Program-made: the position numbers and the translations under genes | Notes under the pieces: generated by a model | What the model saw: only the letters and a program-made list of their open reading frames with translations | Told to the model about the DNA's origin: nothing | Database searches by the model: none | Shown: positions 18,222 to 26,828 of the stretch, piece after piece | Layout of the letters: the number at the start of each line of letters is the position of its first letter | How positions within the stretch are numbered: position 1 is the stretch's first letter | NCBI GenBank assembly: GCA_002343075.1 | Contig: DDRH01000044.1 | Coordinates: 108,690-172,689 of the forward strand | Source of the DNA: Phycisphaerales bacterium UBA2421 | GTDB taxonomy: Bacteria; Planctomycetota; Phycisphaerae; Tepidisphaerales; Tepidisphaeraceae | Reading direction: 5' to 3' | DNA length: 64,000 nt

Positions 18222-19328
18222 TTACTGAAGATTAACCGGCATGATAACATAGCTGAAGTTATTGCCGCCTTTCATCAGCCCGGGGCGATTTGCCGCTGTC
18301 AGTTCCAAGCTGATTTCGTCAGCATCGACCACGCGCAGCGCATCGACCAGGAATGCCGGGTTGAAGCCGATTTCGATGTCGGCCCCTTCAAACTTGCAGG
18401 CGAAGTTCACCGTCGCTTCACCACTTTCGGGGCTGCGGCTGGAGAGTACAAGGCCTTTCTTGTTGAACGCCATTCGCACGCCTTTGCTCTCTTCGGTCGT
18501 CAGCAAAGACGCACGTTTGATGGCCGACAGAAAATCGGCAGTGCTGGCGGTCATCTTCTTGTCTGACTCCTTCGGCAACACATCGTCATACGGAGGGAAC
18601 TGGCCCTCGACGAGATTGCTGGTGAGCGTCGCATTGGGCGTACTGAACATGATCTGGTTTTCCGTCAGTTGGACGCCAACAGTTTCTTCTGGATCGCTCA
18701 GCAGCTTTTCGAGGAGGTTCAGCGCCTTGGCCGGGATGATCGGCTGGCTAAGTTCCTTTTCGTTTTTCTTAACCCCGATCGGATCGCCCTTGGCGAGCGC
18801 CAGCCGTCGTCCGTCGGTGGCGATAAGGTGCAGCACCTTGTTCTTGACGACCAGCAAGACGCCATTGAACGCATACCGAGTGCTTTCTTTCGCGGCAGCG
18901 AAAAGGGTCTGGCCGATGAGCTGTTTTAGCTGTCCGCCTGTCACCTGAAAATCGGCCTCGCCGCCGAACTCTGGCATGGGGGGAAACTCCGATGCCGGCT
19001 GCGTGTAGATCTTGAAATGAGAGTCGTTTCCTCTCAGGTGCGCCTGCTCCGAGATTACTTCGATGGAGATTGTGTCGTCGATGCTCTCTCGCACAATATC
19101 ACGAAACTTGTCGGCGGGCAGAAGAGTTTCCCCGGGGGTTTCGATTTGCACTTGGCTGTCAGAATAGCGAATCGCCACCTCCAGGTCTGTCGCTGAGAGC
19201 ACCAGCCTGTCGTCCATAGCCGAGAGCTTCACACACTTAAGCACTTCTTTCGGACTACGAGGATTCACCACATTGCCGATTACGTTCAAAGCCTCGAATA
19301 ATGCCCCACGATTGCAGATCACTTTCAT
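18222..19328 (-). CDS. dnaN: DNA polymerase III subunit beta (sliding clamp)
   Basis: 368 residues, the usual length. Three clamp domains are recognisable: MKVICNRGALFEALNVIGNV at the start, the domain II segment YAFNGVLLVV with IATDGRRLA, and the C-terminal YVIMPVNLQ, which matches the conserved YxxMPM(R/N)L end with Val in place of the second Met. The ring-shaped dimer tethers polymerase III to DNA and is a hub for partner proteins. The gene is read away from the AT-rich intergenic region at 19.4-19.75 kb and towards the DciA-like gene. dnaA and recF are not in this window, so the classical dnaA-dnaN-recF order is not kept. Confidence 0.97.
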   Translation of the reverse strand: MKVICNRGALFEALNVIGNVVNPRSPKEVLKCVKLSAMDDRLVLSATDLEVAIRYSDSQVQIETPGETLLPADKFRDIVRESIDDTISIEVISEQAHLRGNDSHFKIYTQPASEFPPMPEFGGEADFQVTGGQLKQLIGQTLFAAAKESTRYAFNGVLLVVKNKVLHLIATDGRRLALAKGDPIGVKKNEKELSQPIIPAKALNLLEKLLSDPEETVGVQLTENQIMFSTPNATLTSNLVEGQFPPYDDVLPKESDKKMTASTADFLSAIKRASLLTTEESKGVRMAFNKKGLVLSSRSPESGEATVNFACKFEGADIEIGFNPAFLVDALRVVDADEISLELTAANRPGLMKGGNNFSYVIMPVNLQ

Positions 19329-19404
19329 CGCTGCTCAACCTTTCCTTGGCAACACCCTTTGACCGAAACTACCCCGAAGTTCCTCGGGCTGGGTAATGTA
19401 CCGT

Positions 19405-19750
19405 CATCTTAGATCTATTAGTATTCTAAATACATATAAGACAGTAGTGATGATGAAGAGCCTTGTTGGAATGTGGATAGCTTAGTTATGAAATCATGTA
19501 AGTACCGACTTAAAAGAGACTTATAACAGCTAGCCACATTCATTAAATGTGGACGGCCTGTGTTTCTGGATTTAACAACCTGAACCCAAAACAGGCCTCT
19601 GGCAACAGGGGGGCGATGCTGACCGAAAGGGGTGTCGCGGGCGAACTTGACTGGTGACGCGGTTGCGACATTCTCCTCCCCGGTTGTCCACCCGTTATCC
19701 ATCGCCGCTGTCGCGAAATCACCCACCAACATTCAACATGTGGATGAACT
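19405..19750. other. Candidate chromosomal replication origin (oriC)
   Basis: The 600-bp gap between dnaN and asnB contains no convincing gene. About 19405-19545 is strikingly AT-rich compared with its surroundings. DnaA-box-like 9-mers occur at 19472-19480 (TGTGGATAG, one mismatch from TGTGGATAA), 19695-19703 (TTATCCATC), 19684-19692 (TTGTCCACC) and 19739-19747 (TGTGGATGA), each of the last three with two mismatches. A hairpin CCACATT/AATGTGG lies at 19534-19552. An AT-rich stretch beside clustered DnaA-like boxes, next to dnaN, is what an origin looks like. Proof needs GC skew over the whole chromosome. Confidence 0.5.
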
Positions 19751-19928
19751 CGTGCACAACCATCATGAGTCGAGCACCCAACTTAACTTTGAACTTGCTC
19801 GATGCAACCCGTACCTTCGTGTGCGTCAAGCGGCCATGTACTGACCCGATTTCACAGCGGGCAACAGTACAGCCGCGATCTGTTTGCCGCAGGGCATCGA
19901 ATGAGGAAATGGCGCAACGCGCCTGAAC

Positions 19929-21926
19929 ATGTGTGGCTTAGCGGGCATCATCACCTGGGACGATCGCTATCGCATCGACCATGCGCAGCTCGAGTCCCTG
20001 AGCGCAGACTTATCGCATCGCGGGCCGGACGGCCAGGGGCTTTATCTGAATCACGATCAGGAAGTGGCCAAGTTTCGCCCGCAATGTGGTCTCGTTCATC
20101 GACGCATGGCAGTTATCGATCTCGATGAAAGATCGCTGCAACCGTTCGACGACGGCCGTAACGGCAAATGGATGGTGTTCAATGGCGAGATCTACAACTA
20201 TCGCGAGCTTCGCCGCGAATTGTCTGATATCCGCCCGAACTACCGTTGGCGAACCGAGAGCGATACCGAGGTATTGCTGCTTGCGCTCGATCAATGGGGA
20301 ACGGATGCGCTCAGGCGAGTCAATGGCATGCTCTCGTTGGCTCTTTGGGACGAAACGACGCAATCACTGCTCCTTGCCCGCGACCGAATGGGGCAAAAGC
20401 CGCTCTACTTCTGTGCAGTCGATGCAGCCGGAAACCCCTGGACGGGGTTTTTGACGCACGAAACGGATGATTTACAGGTGGAGATTTTCTCCAACGCACA
20501 GTGTCCGGCAGCCATTGCATTTGCCAGCGAACTCTCGGCGTTGCGTCGTGTGCCGTGGTTTGTGCCCGCGGTGGATTACTATGCGCTGGCGGAGTATCTG
20601 CGGTGGGGCTATGTGCCAGGTGCCATGACGATCTATCGCGGCGCATGGAAGCTTGCGCCGGCAAGTTGGATGCGACTTCATCAGCGTGGGTGCGATCGCG
20701 AGAGCTACTTCGACCCGAATCACGGCACCGCTACCAGCAACCTTTCGCCAGAACAGGCCGTTTCCCAGACGCGCGCGCTCGTGCAGCAAGCGGTCAAGCG
20801 GCAACTGGTTTCAGATGTGCCGCTCGGCTGTTTTCTCTCCGGTGGAGTCGATTCTTCCGTGATAGCGCTGGCCATGCGACAGGCGGCGGGCGACCGGCAG
20901 AGTGTGCATACGTTCAGCATCGGGTTTGATGACGCCCGCTATGACGAAACGGCCCACGCCCAGGCGGTCGCGGGCCATTTGGGCACCAGGCACACTAAGC
21001 TCGTTGTCCGCCCCAACGCCGCGGAGGATTTGCCTAGGCTCGCCGGGGTGTACGGCGAACCCTTCGCGGACTCATCGGCTCTGCCTACCCATTATCTGGC
21101 GCGTGCGGCGCGCGAGCACGTCAAAGTAGCCCTCTCCGGCGACGGCGGTGACGAGTTGTTCGGGGGGTATGACCGCTATCGCGCGATGAAGATCGCCGAA
21201 CGCATCCGCGCGCTACCCCTGGGATTGGGCGATGTCGTTTCTTCACGAATATGGCAGGCGTTGCCCGGAATTCACCCAAAGGGTCGGATCACGAGGCTCA
21301 AACGCCTTCTCCGCACGGCGATCGAAGCGCCGGCCGACCGGTACTCGGCCTATATGAGGTTCTTCGACGAGCGCACGTTGCAACCGCTGCTTGGCGTGAC
21401 GGGGGGAATTGTCGATACACTCGATTCGTTAGTGACAATATTCACAAAAGTGGGCGGCTGTAGAGACGTCGTTCAAGCAGCGTTGGCGACCGATCGAGTG
21501 ACCTATTTGCCGGATGATCTGCTGACCAAGGTCGATCGCGCCAGCATGCTCCACGCATTGGAGGTGCGTGCCCCCTTCATGGACCACGACCTTGTCACCT
21601 TCGCCGCAGGGCTTTCTACACCGCAACTCCTAAAGGGGGGTGGCAAACGGCTTCTGCGGGAGGCATTTGCAGCGCAGTTACCCAGAGAGGTCTTCACGCG
21701 GCGAAAAATGGGCTTTGCTTTGCCGATCGGCGAATGGTTGCGGGGCGAGCTTCGCCCGATGGTGCACGACCTGCTCTTTGCCAAAGACTCGTTTTTGTCG
21801 CAAAACATGGTCCCCGCCGAGGCGCGCAAGCTTGTCGATGCTCATGAGGCGCTTCGTTTCGACCACTCACATCGAATCTACGCGATGTTAATGCTGGAAC
21901 TCTGGTGGCGCAGATTCCGCCAGTAG
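19929..21926 (+). CDS. asnB: Asparagine synthase (glutamine-hydrolysing)
   Basis: 665 residues. Class II glutamine amidotransferase domain first: Cys2 of MCGLAG is the nucleophile, and SHRGPDG and FNGEIYNY are present. The synthetase domain has the PPi-loop SGGVDSS at about 304-310, followed by YDETAHAQAVA. The enzyme amidates aspartate (or another carboxylate, since some AsnB paralogues act in cell-wall or exopolysaccharide pathways) with ATP and glutamine. Between the KPLYF motif and the FASEL motif there is an insertion of about 30 residues (about 163-197) not usual in AsnB. It is divergent from dnaN. It could be the housekeeping enzyme or a specialised amidotransferase. Confidence 0.93.
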   Translation: MCGLAGIITWDDRYRIDHAQLESLSADLSHRGPDGQGLYLNHDQEVAKFRPQCGLVHRRMAVIDLDERSLQPFDDGRNGKWMVFNGEIYNYRELRRELSDIRPNYRWRTESDTEVLLLALDQWGTDALRRVNGMLSLALWDETTQSLLLARDRMGQKPLYFCAVDAAGNPWTGFLTHETDDLQVEIFSNAQCPAAIAFASELSALRRVPWFVPAVDYYALAEYLRWGYVPGAMTIYRGAWKLAPASWMRLHQRGCDRESYFDPNHGTATSNLSPEQAVSQTRALVQQAVKRQLVSDVPLGCFLSGGVDSSVIALAMRQAAGDRQSVHTFSIGFDDARYDETAHAQAVAGHLGTRHTKLVVRPNAAEDLPRLAGVYGEPFADSSALPTHYLARAAREHVKVALSGDGGDELFGGYDRYRAMKIAERIRALPLGLGDVVSSRIWQALPGIHPKGRITRLKRLLRTAIEAPADRYSAYMRFFDERTLQPLLGVTGGIVDTLDSLVTIFTKVGGCRDVVQAALATDRVTYLPDDLLTKVDRASMLHALEVRAPFMDHDLVTFAAGLSTPQLLKGGGKRLLREAFAAQLPREVFTRRKMGFALPIGEWLRGELRPMVHDLLFAKDSFLSQNMVPAEARKLVDAHEALRFDHSHRIYAMLMLELWWRRFRQ

Positions 21927-22026
21927 CGCGTAAGTTGTGTGTCCTACTTCACTTGCAGGGGTTCCGAGGAAATTGAATGAAATGCCGAGCGTTATGCCGA
22001 CGTTCAATAATAGTCCTTTGAGAGCG

Positions 22027-22043
22027 GCAGACGCGCTGTCTGC
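22027..22043 (+). other. Short hairpin downstream of asnB
   Basis: GCAGAC and GTCTGC form a perfect 6-bp stem around GCGCT about 100 bp past the asnB stop. No T-tract follows, so it is only a weak terminator candidate. Confidence 0.3.
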
Positions 22044-22099
22044 GCATCGAAGGCAGATATGATGCGCGGGTCTGCCGCGTGCTTTTTGGAGTGTTACTT

Positions 22100-23548
22100 A
22101 TGTTTTCTCGATTGTTTACCCGGGGTTCACGCAACACCGCCGCCAATGTCTCTGGCAAATCCTGCTCGATCGAAACGCTCGAACGACGCCAGCACCTCTC
22201 TACCTCGATCTTGGATAGCAAGATCAAAGTGGCAATGCTGACCGGTGATGACGGTACCGGCATCGCGTCATCGCGCGTCACTGTGCGCTTTGCCACCAAC
22301 ATTACGCTACTTGATCCGACCAAGTTCCGCATGTTTGGCTTCAAGACCGACACAACCAGCCCCAACCTGGCTCAGAAGAAGCAAACCATCAATATAACCA
22401 ACGTCGATGTGGGTGCTGATGGCAATAAGCTTGTCTTCACCACTGACCGACGCGTTCGCAAGGGGGCTCAGCTCATCGCGTATGCCGGAGCCATCGCCGA
22501 CGGTGCCTCGGCACCGACCACGACCGATCTAATCGCCAAACTTCCAAAGGGACTCAACAAAGAGCGATTCACCCTCGCCAGCCGTTCCTTCGTGGCAACA
22601 AATCTCGCCTTTTTCAACAACAGCATCTTCAGCAGCGCGCCGGCCGTGACCGCCACGCCCACCTCGCCGTCCAGCGGCACCGTCACCACCAACCTCAACG
22701 CATATCTCGACGCCAAGGTGAATGCTGGAACCCTCACAACCGCCCAGCGTACGACGGCTTTGGCACGGTTCAACGATGCCACGACAACATCAATCGTCCC
22801 GAACGCCAACCTGCGTGCCGCGATGGCTTCGCTCGTCGGCACTGTCGGCGAACCAGCCATTGAAGTGATGCTGACCAGCGCCAACCCGACCAACCAGCCC
22901 TTCACGGTCGTCGATTTCAGCTCCGAAGTGTCCGGCGGAGCGGTTGTGGCTGAAACCAAGGTCTCTGCAACCACCGGCCGCCTTCGCACACTCTTCAAGA
23001 CTTCGCTTCAAGGCGAACCGTTCCAGGTGCTCGCGACATTCCTCGCGCACGAAGCGCTCCACACCGATAACCCCAACAGCCAGAACGAAGAGATCTTCGC
23101 CAACTATGTCCAGACATCCGTATGGGCACAAAATGTGCTCGCCCAGCCGTCAATTGTTGGTGCCGGAACTCAGCTTGTTACTGAGAATAATCTGCTGCTG
23201 ATGGCCGCGCTGAACTCCGGCGATGCGCTCTACCCCAGAACCGGCATCAATGACGCGCCGCTTATCGGCGGGCAGAACGTTTTCCCCAACGCCAACGTTC
23301 CCTCGACCACGTACACCAGTTACCAGGATTACGTCCGCAAGATCTACCAGGCCCGCAACTTCGGCGGTGGCAACACCAATGCCCCGCCGGTGGCGACGAC
23401 CTACTCGAACCTGATCACCGGCCGAGCCGACACGGGAACATTCACGTTCTCTACAGCACGGTTTGACACGTTTGACAACAGCCAGCAGATTCTCAGCGAT
23501 CGCGCCTCAGTCCAACTTGCCGGCGCGCTTCGGCTGGCAACGAGGTAA
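22100..23548 (+). CDS. LEPR-XLL protein with HExxH metal-binding motif
   Basis: 482 residues from the ATG at 22100, which has GGAG eight bases upstream. The LEPR-XLL-like motif is IETLERRQHLST at about residues 24-35. A beta-sandwich resembling SbsA/Big_5-type Ig domains (about 40-155) precedes a Ser/Thr/Pro linker and a helical domain. In the latter, FLAHEALHTDNP followed by NEEIFAN gives HEALH, an HExxH zinc-peptidase signature, with a downstream Glu as possible third ligand. Secreted metallopeptidase activity is plausible but the family is not recognised. A strong terminator follows at 23578. Confidence 0.7.
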   Translation: MFSRLFTRGSRNTAANVSGKSCSIETLERRQHLSTSILDSKIKVAMLTGDDGTGIASSRVTVRFATNITLLDPTKFRMFGFKTDTTSPNLAQKKQTINITNVDVGADGNKLVFTTDRRVRKGAQLIAYAGAIADGASAPTTTDLIAKLPKGLNKERFTLASRSFVATNLAFFNNSIFSSAPAVTATPTSPSSGTVTTNLNAYLDAKVNAGTLTTAQRTTALARFNDATTTSIVPNANLRAAMASLVGTVGEPAIEVMLTSANPTNQPFTVVDFSSEVSGGAVVAETKVSATTGRLRTLFKTSLQGEPFQVLATFLAHEALHTDNPNSQNEEIFANYVQTSVWAQNVLAQPSIVGAGTQLVTENNLLLMAALNSGDALYPRTGINDAPLIGGQNVFPNANVPSTTYTSYQDYVRKIYQARNFGGGNTNAPPVATTYSNLITGRADTGTFTFSTARFDTFDNSQQILSDRASVQLAGALRLATR

Positions 23549-23577
23549 ACCGCTCCGCTACAATCTTCAAACAAATT

Positions 23578-23618
23578 GCCGCCGGCGACATTCACATGTC
23601 CCGGCGGCTTTCTTGTTT
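23578..23618 (+). terminator. Terminator after the HExxH protein gene
   Basis: GCCGCCGG (23578-23585) pairs with CCGGCGGC (23601-23608); the stem continues as GACAT/ATGTC around a TCAC loop with one bulged C. TTTCTTGTTT follows on the plus strand. It separates this gene from the convergent arsS gene. Confidence 0.8.
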
Positions 23619-23662
23619 GCGTGGGATAGAACGTTTCGCCCATCATGTGATCCGACCAAACG

Positions 23663-24685
23663 CTATCCCAGCGCTCCCGTACAGCTTGACCCCGCACCGG
23701 CGGTGCAGCCGAAGCAGTGGCTTGCCGTGCGGATGTCGCGATTGATCAGCTCCTCGGGCGTGAATTCCCACAGTTTTCTGCCTGCGGACTCGACAAAGTG
23801 CTCTTCCCCCGCCGGGCCGTCGAGCGGCATCTGCAGCATCTGGTTGAAGTCGCAGTCGTACACGCTTCCCTGCCAGCCGATGCTCACCAGGTCGCGGCAC
23901 ATGACATTCTCCACATTGTCCCTGCGGTGGGCCGAGGTGAGCTTGTCCATGTACATGTCAAACTTCTTATCGCGGCGCAGCGCATGCTCGAATCGCTTGA
24001 TCGGCATGTTGGTGATCGACCAGAGCGTATGAAAGTGAATGTTGTATCGCGCTAGAAGTTCGCGCTTGTAATCGATTTCCAACTGTTTCTGCGCTGGCGG
24101 AAGGCCGTAACCCACCGGGTTAAACACCAGGTCGAGCCGCAGCGGCGAGCCGGGCAAGCCATATCCGGCCGCGTTGAGTTTCTGCAACACGTCGATCGAC
24201 TCGTGGTACACGCCCTGCCCTCGCTGCTTGTCGACGTTGTCTTCGAGGTAACAAGGAAGGCTCGCGACCAATTCAACCTTGTGCTTCACAAAAAACGCGA
24301 TCATCTCCTCGTAACCCGGCTCGAGCAGGATTGTGAGGTTGCAACGGTCAAGAATATGATAGCCGCGCGCGGTCAACGCCTCGACGAATCGCTTGAAGTG
24401 AGGGTTCATCTCTGGCGCGCCCCCGGTGATATCGATTGTCGTGACGCCAGCCGCCTTCCCATGTTGATCGAGCCATGTGACGATGTTTTCCATCGTCTCC
24501 CAGGTCATGATCTCCTTCCGCCTAGGCCCTGCTTCAACGTGGCAGTGATGACAAGCGAGATTGCACATTTTGCCGACGTTGATCTGCAACGTCCCCAGCG
24601 CCCTGCGGCGGAGAAGTTGGTTGTCTGCGCGAAGCCGCTCGCCAAACAAGTCGTGTCTTTGATTGACTGGTAATGTGATGTTCAT
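23663..24685 (-). CDS. arsS: Arsenosugar biosynthesis radical SAM protein ArsS
   Basis: 340 residues. The radical SAM cluster is CNLACHHC (Cys41, Cys45, Cys48), followed by ITGGAPEMNPHF and LVFNPVGYGLPP, characteristic of the ArsS (TIGR04167) family. The C-terminal Cys-rich end HCFGCTAGAGSSCTG (Cys324, Cys327, Cys335) is the family's DUF3641-type extension; some homologues have selenocysteine there, but here all positions are Cys. ArsS is proposed to transfer an adenosyl-derived group to dimethylarsenite on the route to arsenosugars. It is the last gene of a same-strand run with an ArsM-like methyltransferase and a Pst transporter. Confidence 0.9.
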   Translation of the reverse strand: MNITLPVNQRHDLFGERLRADNQLLRRRALGTLQINVGKMCNLACHHCHVEAGPRRKEIMTWETMENIVTWLDQHGKAAGVTTIDITGGAPEMNPHFKRFVEALTARGYHILDRCNLTILLEPGYEEMIAFFVKHKVELVASLPCYLEDNVDKQRGQGVYHESIDVLQKLNAAGYGLPGSPLRLDLVFNPVGYGLPPAQKQLEIDYKRELLARYNIHFHTLWSITNMPIKRFEHALRRDKKFDMYMDKLTSAHRRDNVENVMCRDLVSIGWQGSVYDCDFNQMLQMPLDGPAGEEHFVESAGRKLWEFTPEELINRDIRTASHCFGCTAGAGSSCTGALG

Positions 24686-24741
24686 GCTTATTCCATAGCT
24701 TTTTCAGAGGAGACGAAGGCGCAAAGCGGTCGGTTGCGCGC

Positions 24742-25935
24742 TCAGCAGCAGCCATCCGGCCCGCAGCAGTCGGCGCCGGCGCCAGTGGTGGCGCGATAAT
24801 CCTGTCCTTTACTTTCCTTAGCGTGTCGGCGGGCTACACGCTTGCAGTCAAACAGCTCTGCGTCTGCTGATTTGACTGCATTGAGCGGTTCCACACCGAT
24901 GACCTGCCCGGCGTAGGGCCCGTTGGGGTCGGTCATCAGGTCAAACGTTTTCTTGCACACGGCCATCCGTTCCCCGCGGAAGAACATGTGGTTGTCATCA
25001 TCCTTCACCTGTTTCCACGGCCCCTTGTATATCAGTGCCTGGTTGTGTTCGCGGCATTCTCCCTGCTTCCCCTTGTAGGCTCGGACAGTGAGCGAGCGAA
25101 ACTCAACGCCGTCGATGGTTTGCCACGGCTCGAATTGTCGCACCAGCACCTCGATGCCGTAGAATCCGGCTTGCTCGAACATTTCAAGGAACTCCACCTC
25201 CCCGAACGCCCCGCTGATGCACCCGCTCCAAAGTTTTGGGTCATTAAGAATCGCGTCAGTCGGGGGTTCGTCCCAGACGATGTCGCTAATCACGCACCGC
25301 CCGCCGCGCTTCAAGACACGGAACATTTCGCCGAAGAGTTTCTTCTTTTCACCAGGCTTGACCAGGTTCAGCACGCAATTGCTCACAATCACGTCGATGC
25401 TGTCGTCTGCAATCAGCGTTTCTTCCCGGCGCAGACGGTCGCACTCGGCCTCAAACTTCTGCACGTCATCGATCGAGCGAATGGGATTCTTATCGAGCCA
25501 TGTTTGTGCCTTGTCGAGCGAGAGAGCGAGATCTTGAATCTTGCCCTTGCGAAAATCGGTATTTTTATAACCCACGGATTGGGCGATCTGATTCTGATAC
25601 TTCCGCGCGAGTGACAGCATGGTGTCGTTCATGTCGACACCGATCACGGTTCCCGCCGACCCGACCTTTTGTGACAGGATGTAGCAAATCTTCCCTCCGC
25701 CGGAACCGAGATCGAGCACAGTCTCGCCGACCTCGACATGTTTGCTGGGATCGCCACAGCCGTAATCGCGCTCGATGATCTCCCTTGGAATGATCTTGAG
25801 GAATTGCGGGTCGTAGTCCACGGGGCAACAGAGTGCGGCCTCCGCTGCCTGGGCCCCTGCGGCATAGCGCGACTTCACTTCGCCTTCGATGTCGTAATCC
25901 ACTTCCGCTTCACTTGATGAAAATTCTCCGGCCAT
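24742..25935 (-). CDS. ArsM-like SAM-dependent methyltransferase
   Basis: 397 residues. The SAM-binding motif VLDLGSGGGKICY is at about 73-85 and the acidic second motif IGVDMND just after it. The sequence matches the ArsM-related group with an ALCCPVDYD entry and ERDYGCGDP. Cys pairs are at 36-37, and the chain ends in ADCCGPDGCC, giving further thiols suited to trivalent arsenic. ArsM methylates arsenite to methylated species, the precursors for ArsS, whose gene follows 56 bp downstream. A second insertion of about 40 residues (around 130-170) is longer than in compact ArsM enzymes. The start at 25935 is the first ATG. Arsenic specificity is inferred from context. Confidence 0.8.
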   Translation of the reverse strand: MAGEFSSSEAEVDYDIEGEVKSRYAAGAQAAEAALCCPVDYDPQFLKIIPREIIERDYGCGDPSKHVEVGETVLDLGSGGGKICYILSQKVGSAGTVIGVDMNDTMLSLARKYQNQIAQSVGYKNTDFRKGKIQDLALSLDKAQTWLDKNPIRSIDDVQKFEAECDRLRREETLIADDSIDVIVSNCVLNLVKPGEKKKLFGEMFRVLKRGGRCVISDIVWDEPPTDAILNDPKLWSGCISGAFGEVEFLEMFEQAGFYGIEVLVRQFEPWQTIDGVEFRSLTVRAYKGKQGECREHNQALIYKGPWKQVKDDDNHMFFRGERMAVCKKTFDLMTDPNGPYAGQVIGVEPLNAVKSADAELFDCKRVARRHAKESKGQDYRATTGAGADCCGPDGCC

Positions 25936-26018
25936 GGTCTCCTCTATTTCTTAATCCCTTACAGCGTTGCATGGAACAGGATTGCCTCACCTGTGCTCGG
26001 CACAGACGTTTTACAGCT

Positions 26019-26828
26019 CTAGTTCCTTTTCAAGTAATCCACTACCGCCTGGCAGCAGGGGTTGTCGAGCATCTGGTCGCAGCAGGCAGTTTCGGCGACT
26101 TCGCCAACGCCATTGTTGACGCAGACACACGCCAGCCAGTCGCACACGCGACGCGCCTGCCCGATGTTATGTGTTACCAGTACGATGGTATGTCGCTCTT
26201 TCAACCGCAGCATGAGTTGTTCGATCGCCTCGGTGCTGCGCGGGTCGAGCGCGCTGGTCGGCTCATCCATTAATATGACTTCCGGCTGCATAGCTAGCGT
26301 CCGCGCAAGGCAAAGGCGTTGCTGTTGCCCGACGGAGAGCTTCAAGGCCGAGTCGGTCAGACGGTCCTTCACTTCCTCCCAGAGCGCCGCTTCGCGAAGC
26401 GCCGCTTCGGCCACATCGGGCAGCGCACGCCGCGACACCATGCGTAGCCGGCGCACGCCGAAGATCACATTCTGATAAATGCTCTTCGGGAACACCACCG
26501 GTTGCTGAAAGAGCATGCCGATGCGGACGCGCAAGTCGTCCGGGTGGAGGGCGCCGCTCAATATAGACCCCTGATTGAAGGTAATGTCACCCGAAACAAC
26601 CGCGCGCGGGGTCAGCTCGATGAGTCGATTGAAACATTTGATGAGCGTACTCTTGCCCGCACCGCTAGGCCCGATGATGCCAAACACCTGCCGCGGTTGA
26701 ATCGTGAGATTGACATCTTTGAGGATGGGCCGTCCAGCAATGGAAACTGACAGTCCGCGCGCTTCCAGCACCGCCGGAGAGACTGTTTCGGTGCTGCAAC
26801 ATGCGCTATCCTGAGCCAGCTTAAGCAC
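26019..26828 (-). CDS. pstB: Phosphate/arsenate ABC transporter ATP-binding protein, Cys-rich PstB
   Basis: 269 residues. The GTG start overlaps the stop of the fused permease gene by 8 bp, suggesting translational coupling. ATPase motifs: Walker A GPSGAGKS (53-60), Q-loop FQQP, signature LSVGQQQR (165-172), Walker B VILMDEP, D-loop SALD and switch His220. The signature deviates from the near-universal LSGGQ (Gly to Val at position 167). There are eleven Cys residues, including CC pairs at 10-11, 249-250 and 258-259, and CVC at 234-236, clustered in the C-terminal tail; ordinary PstB has few. This may reflect thiol chemistry in an arsenic-linked transporter. Confidence 0.88.
   Translation of the reverse strand: MLKLAQDSACCSTETVSPAVLEARGLSVSIAGRPILKDVNLTIQPRQVFGIIGPSGAGKSTLIKCFNRLIELTPRAVVSGDITFNQGSILSGALHPDDLRVRIGMLFQQPVVFPKSIYQNVIFGVRRLRMVSRRALPDVAEAALREAALWEEVKDRLTDSALKLSVGQQQRLCLARTLAMQPEVILMDEPTSALDPRSTEAIEQLMLRLKERHTIVLVTHNIGQARRVCDWLACVCVNNGVGEVAETACCDQMLDNPCCQAVVDYLKRN

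Noticed and set aside
19418..19732. A 104-codon minus-strand frame in the dnaN-asnB gap
   Set aside because: No family match, odd composition, and it covers the AT-rich region and DnaA-like boxes, which fits an origin better than a gene.
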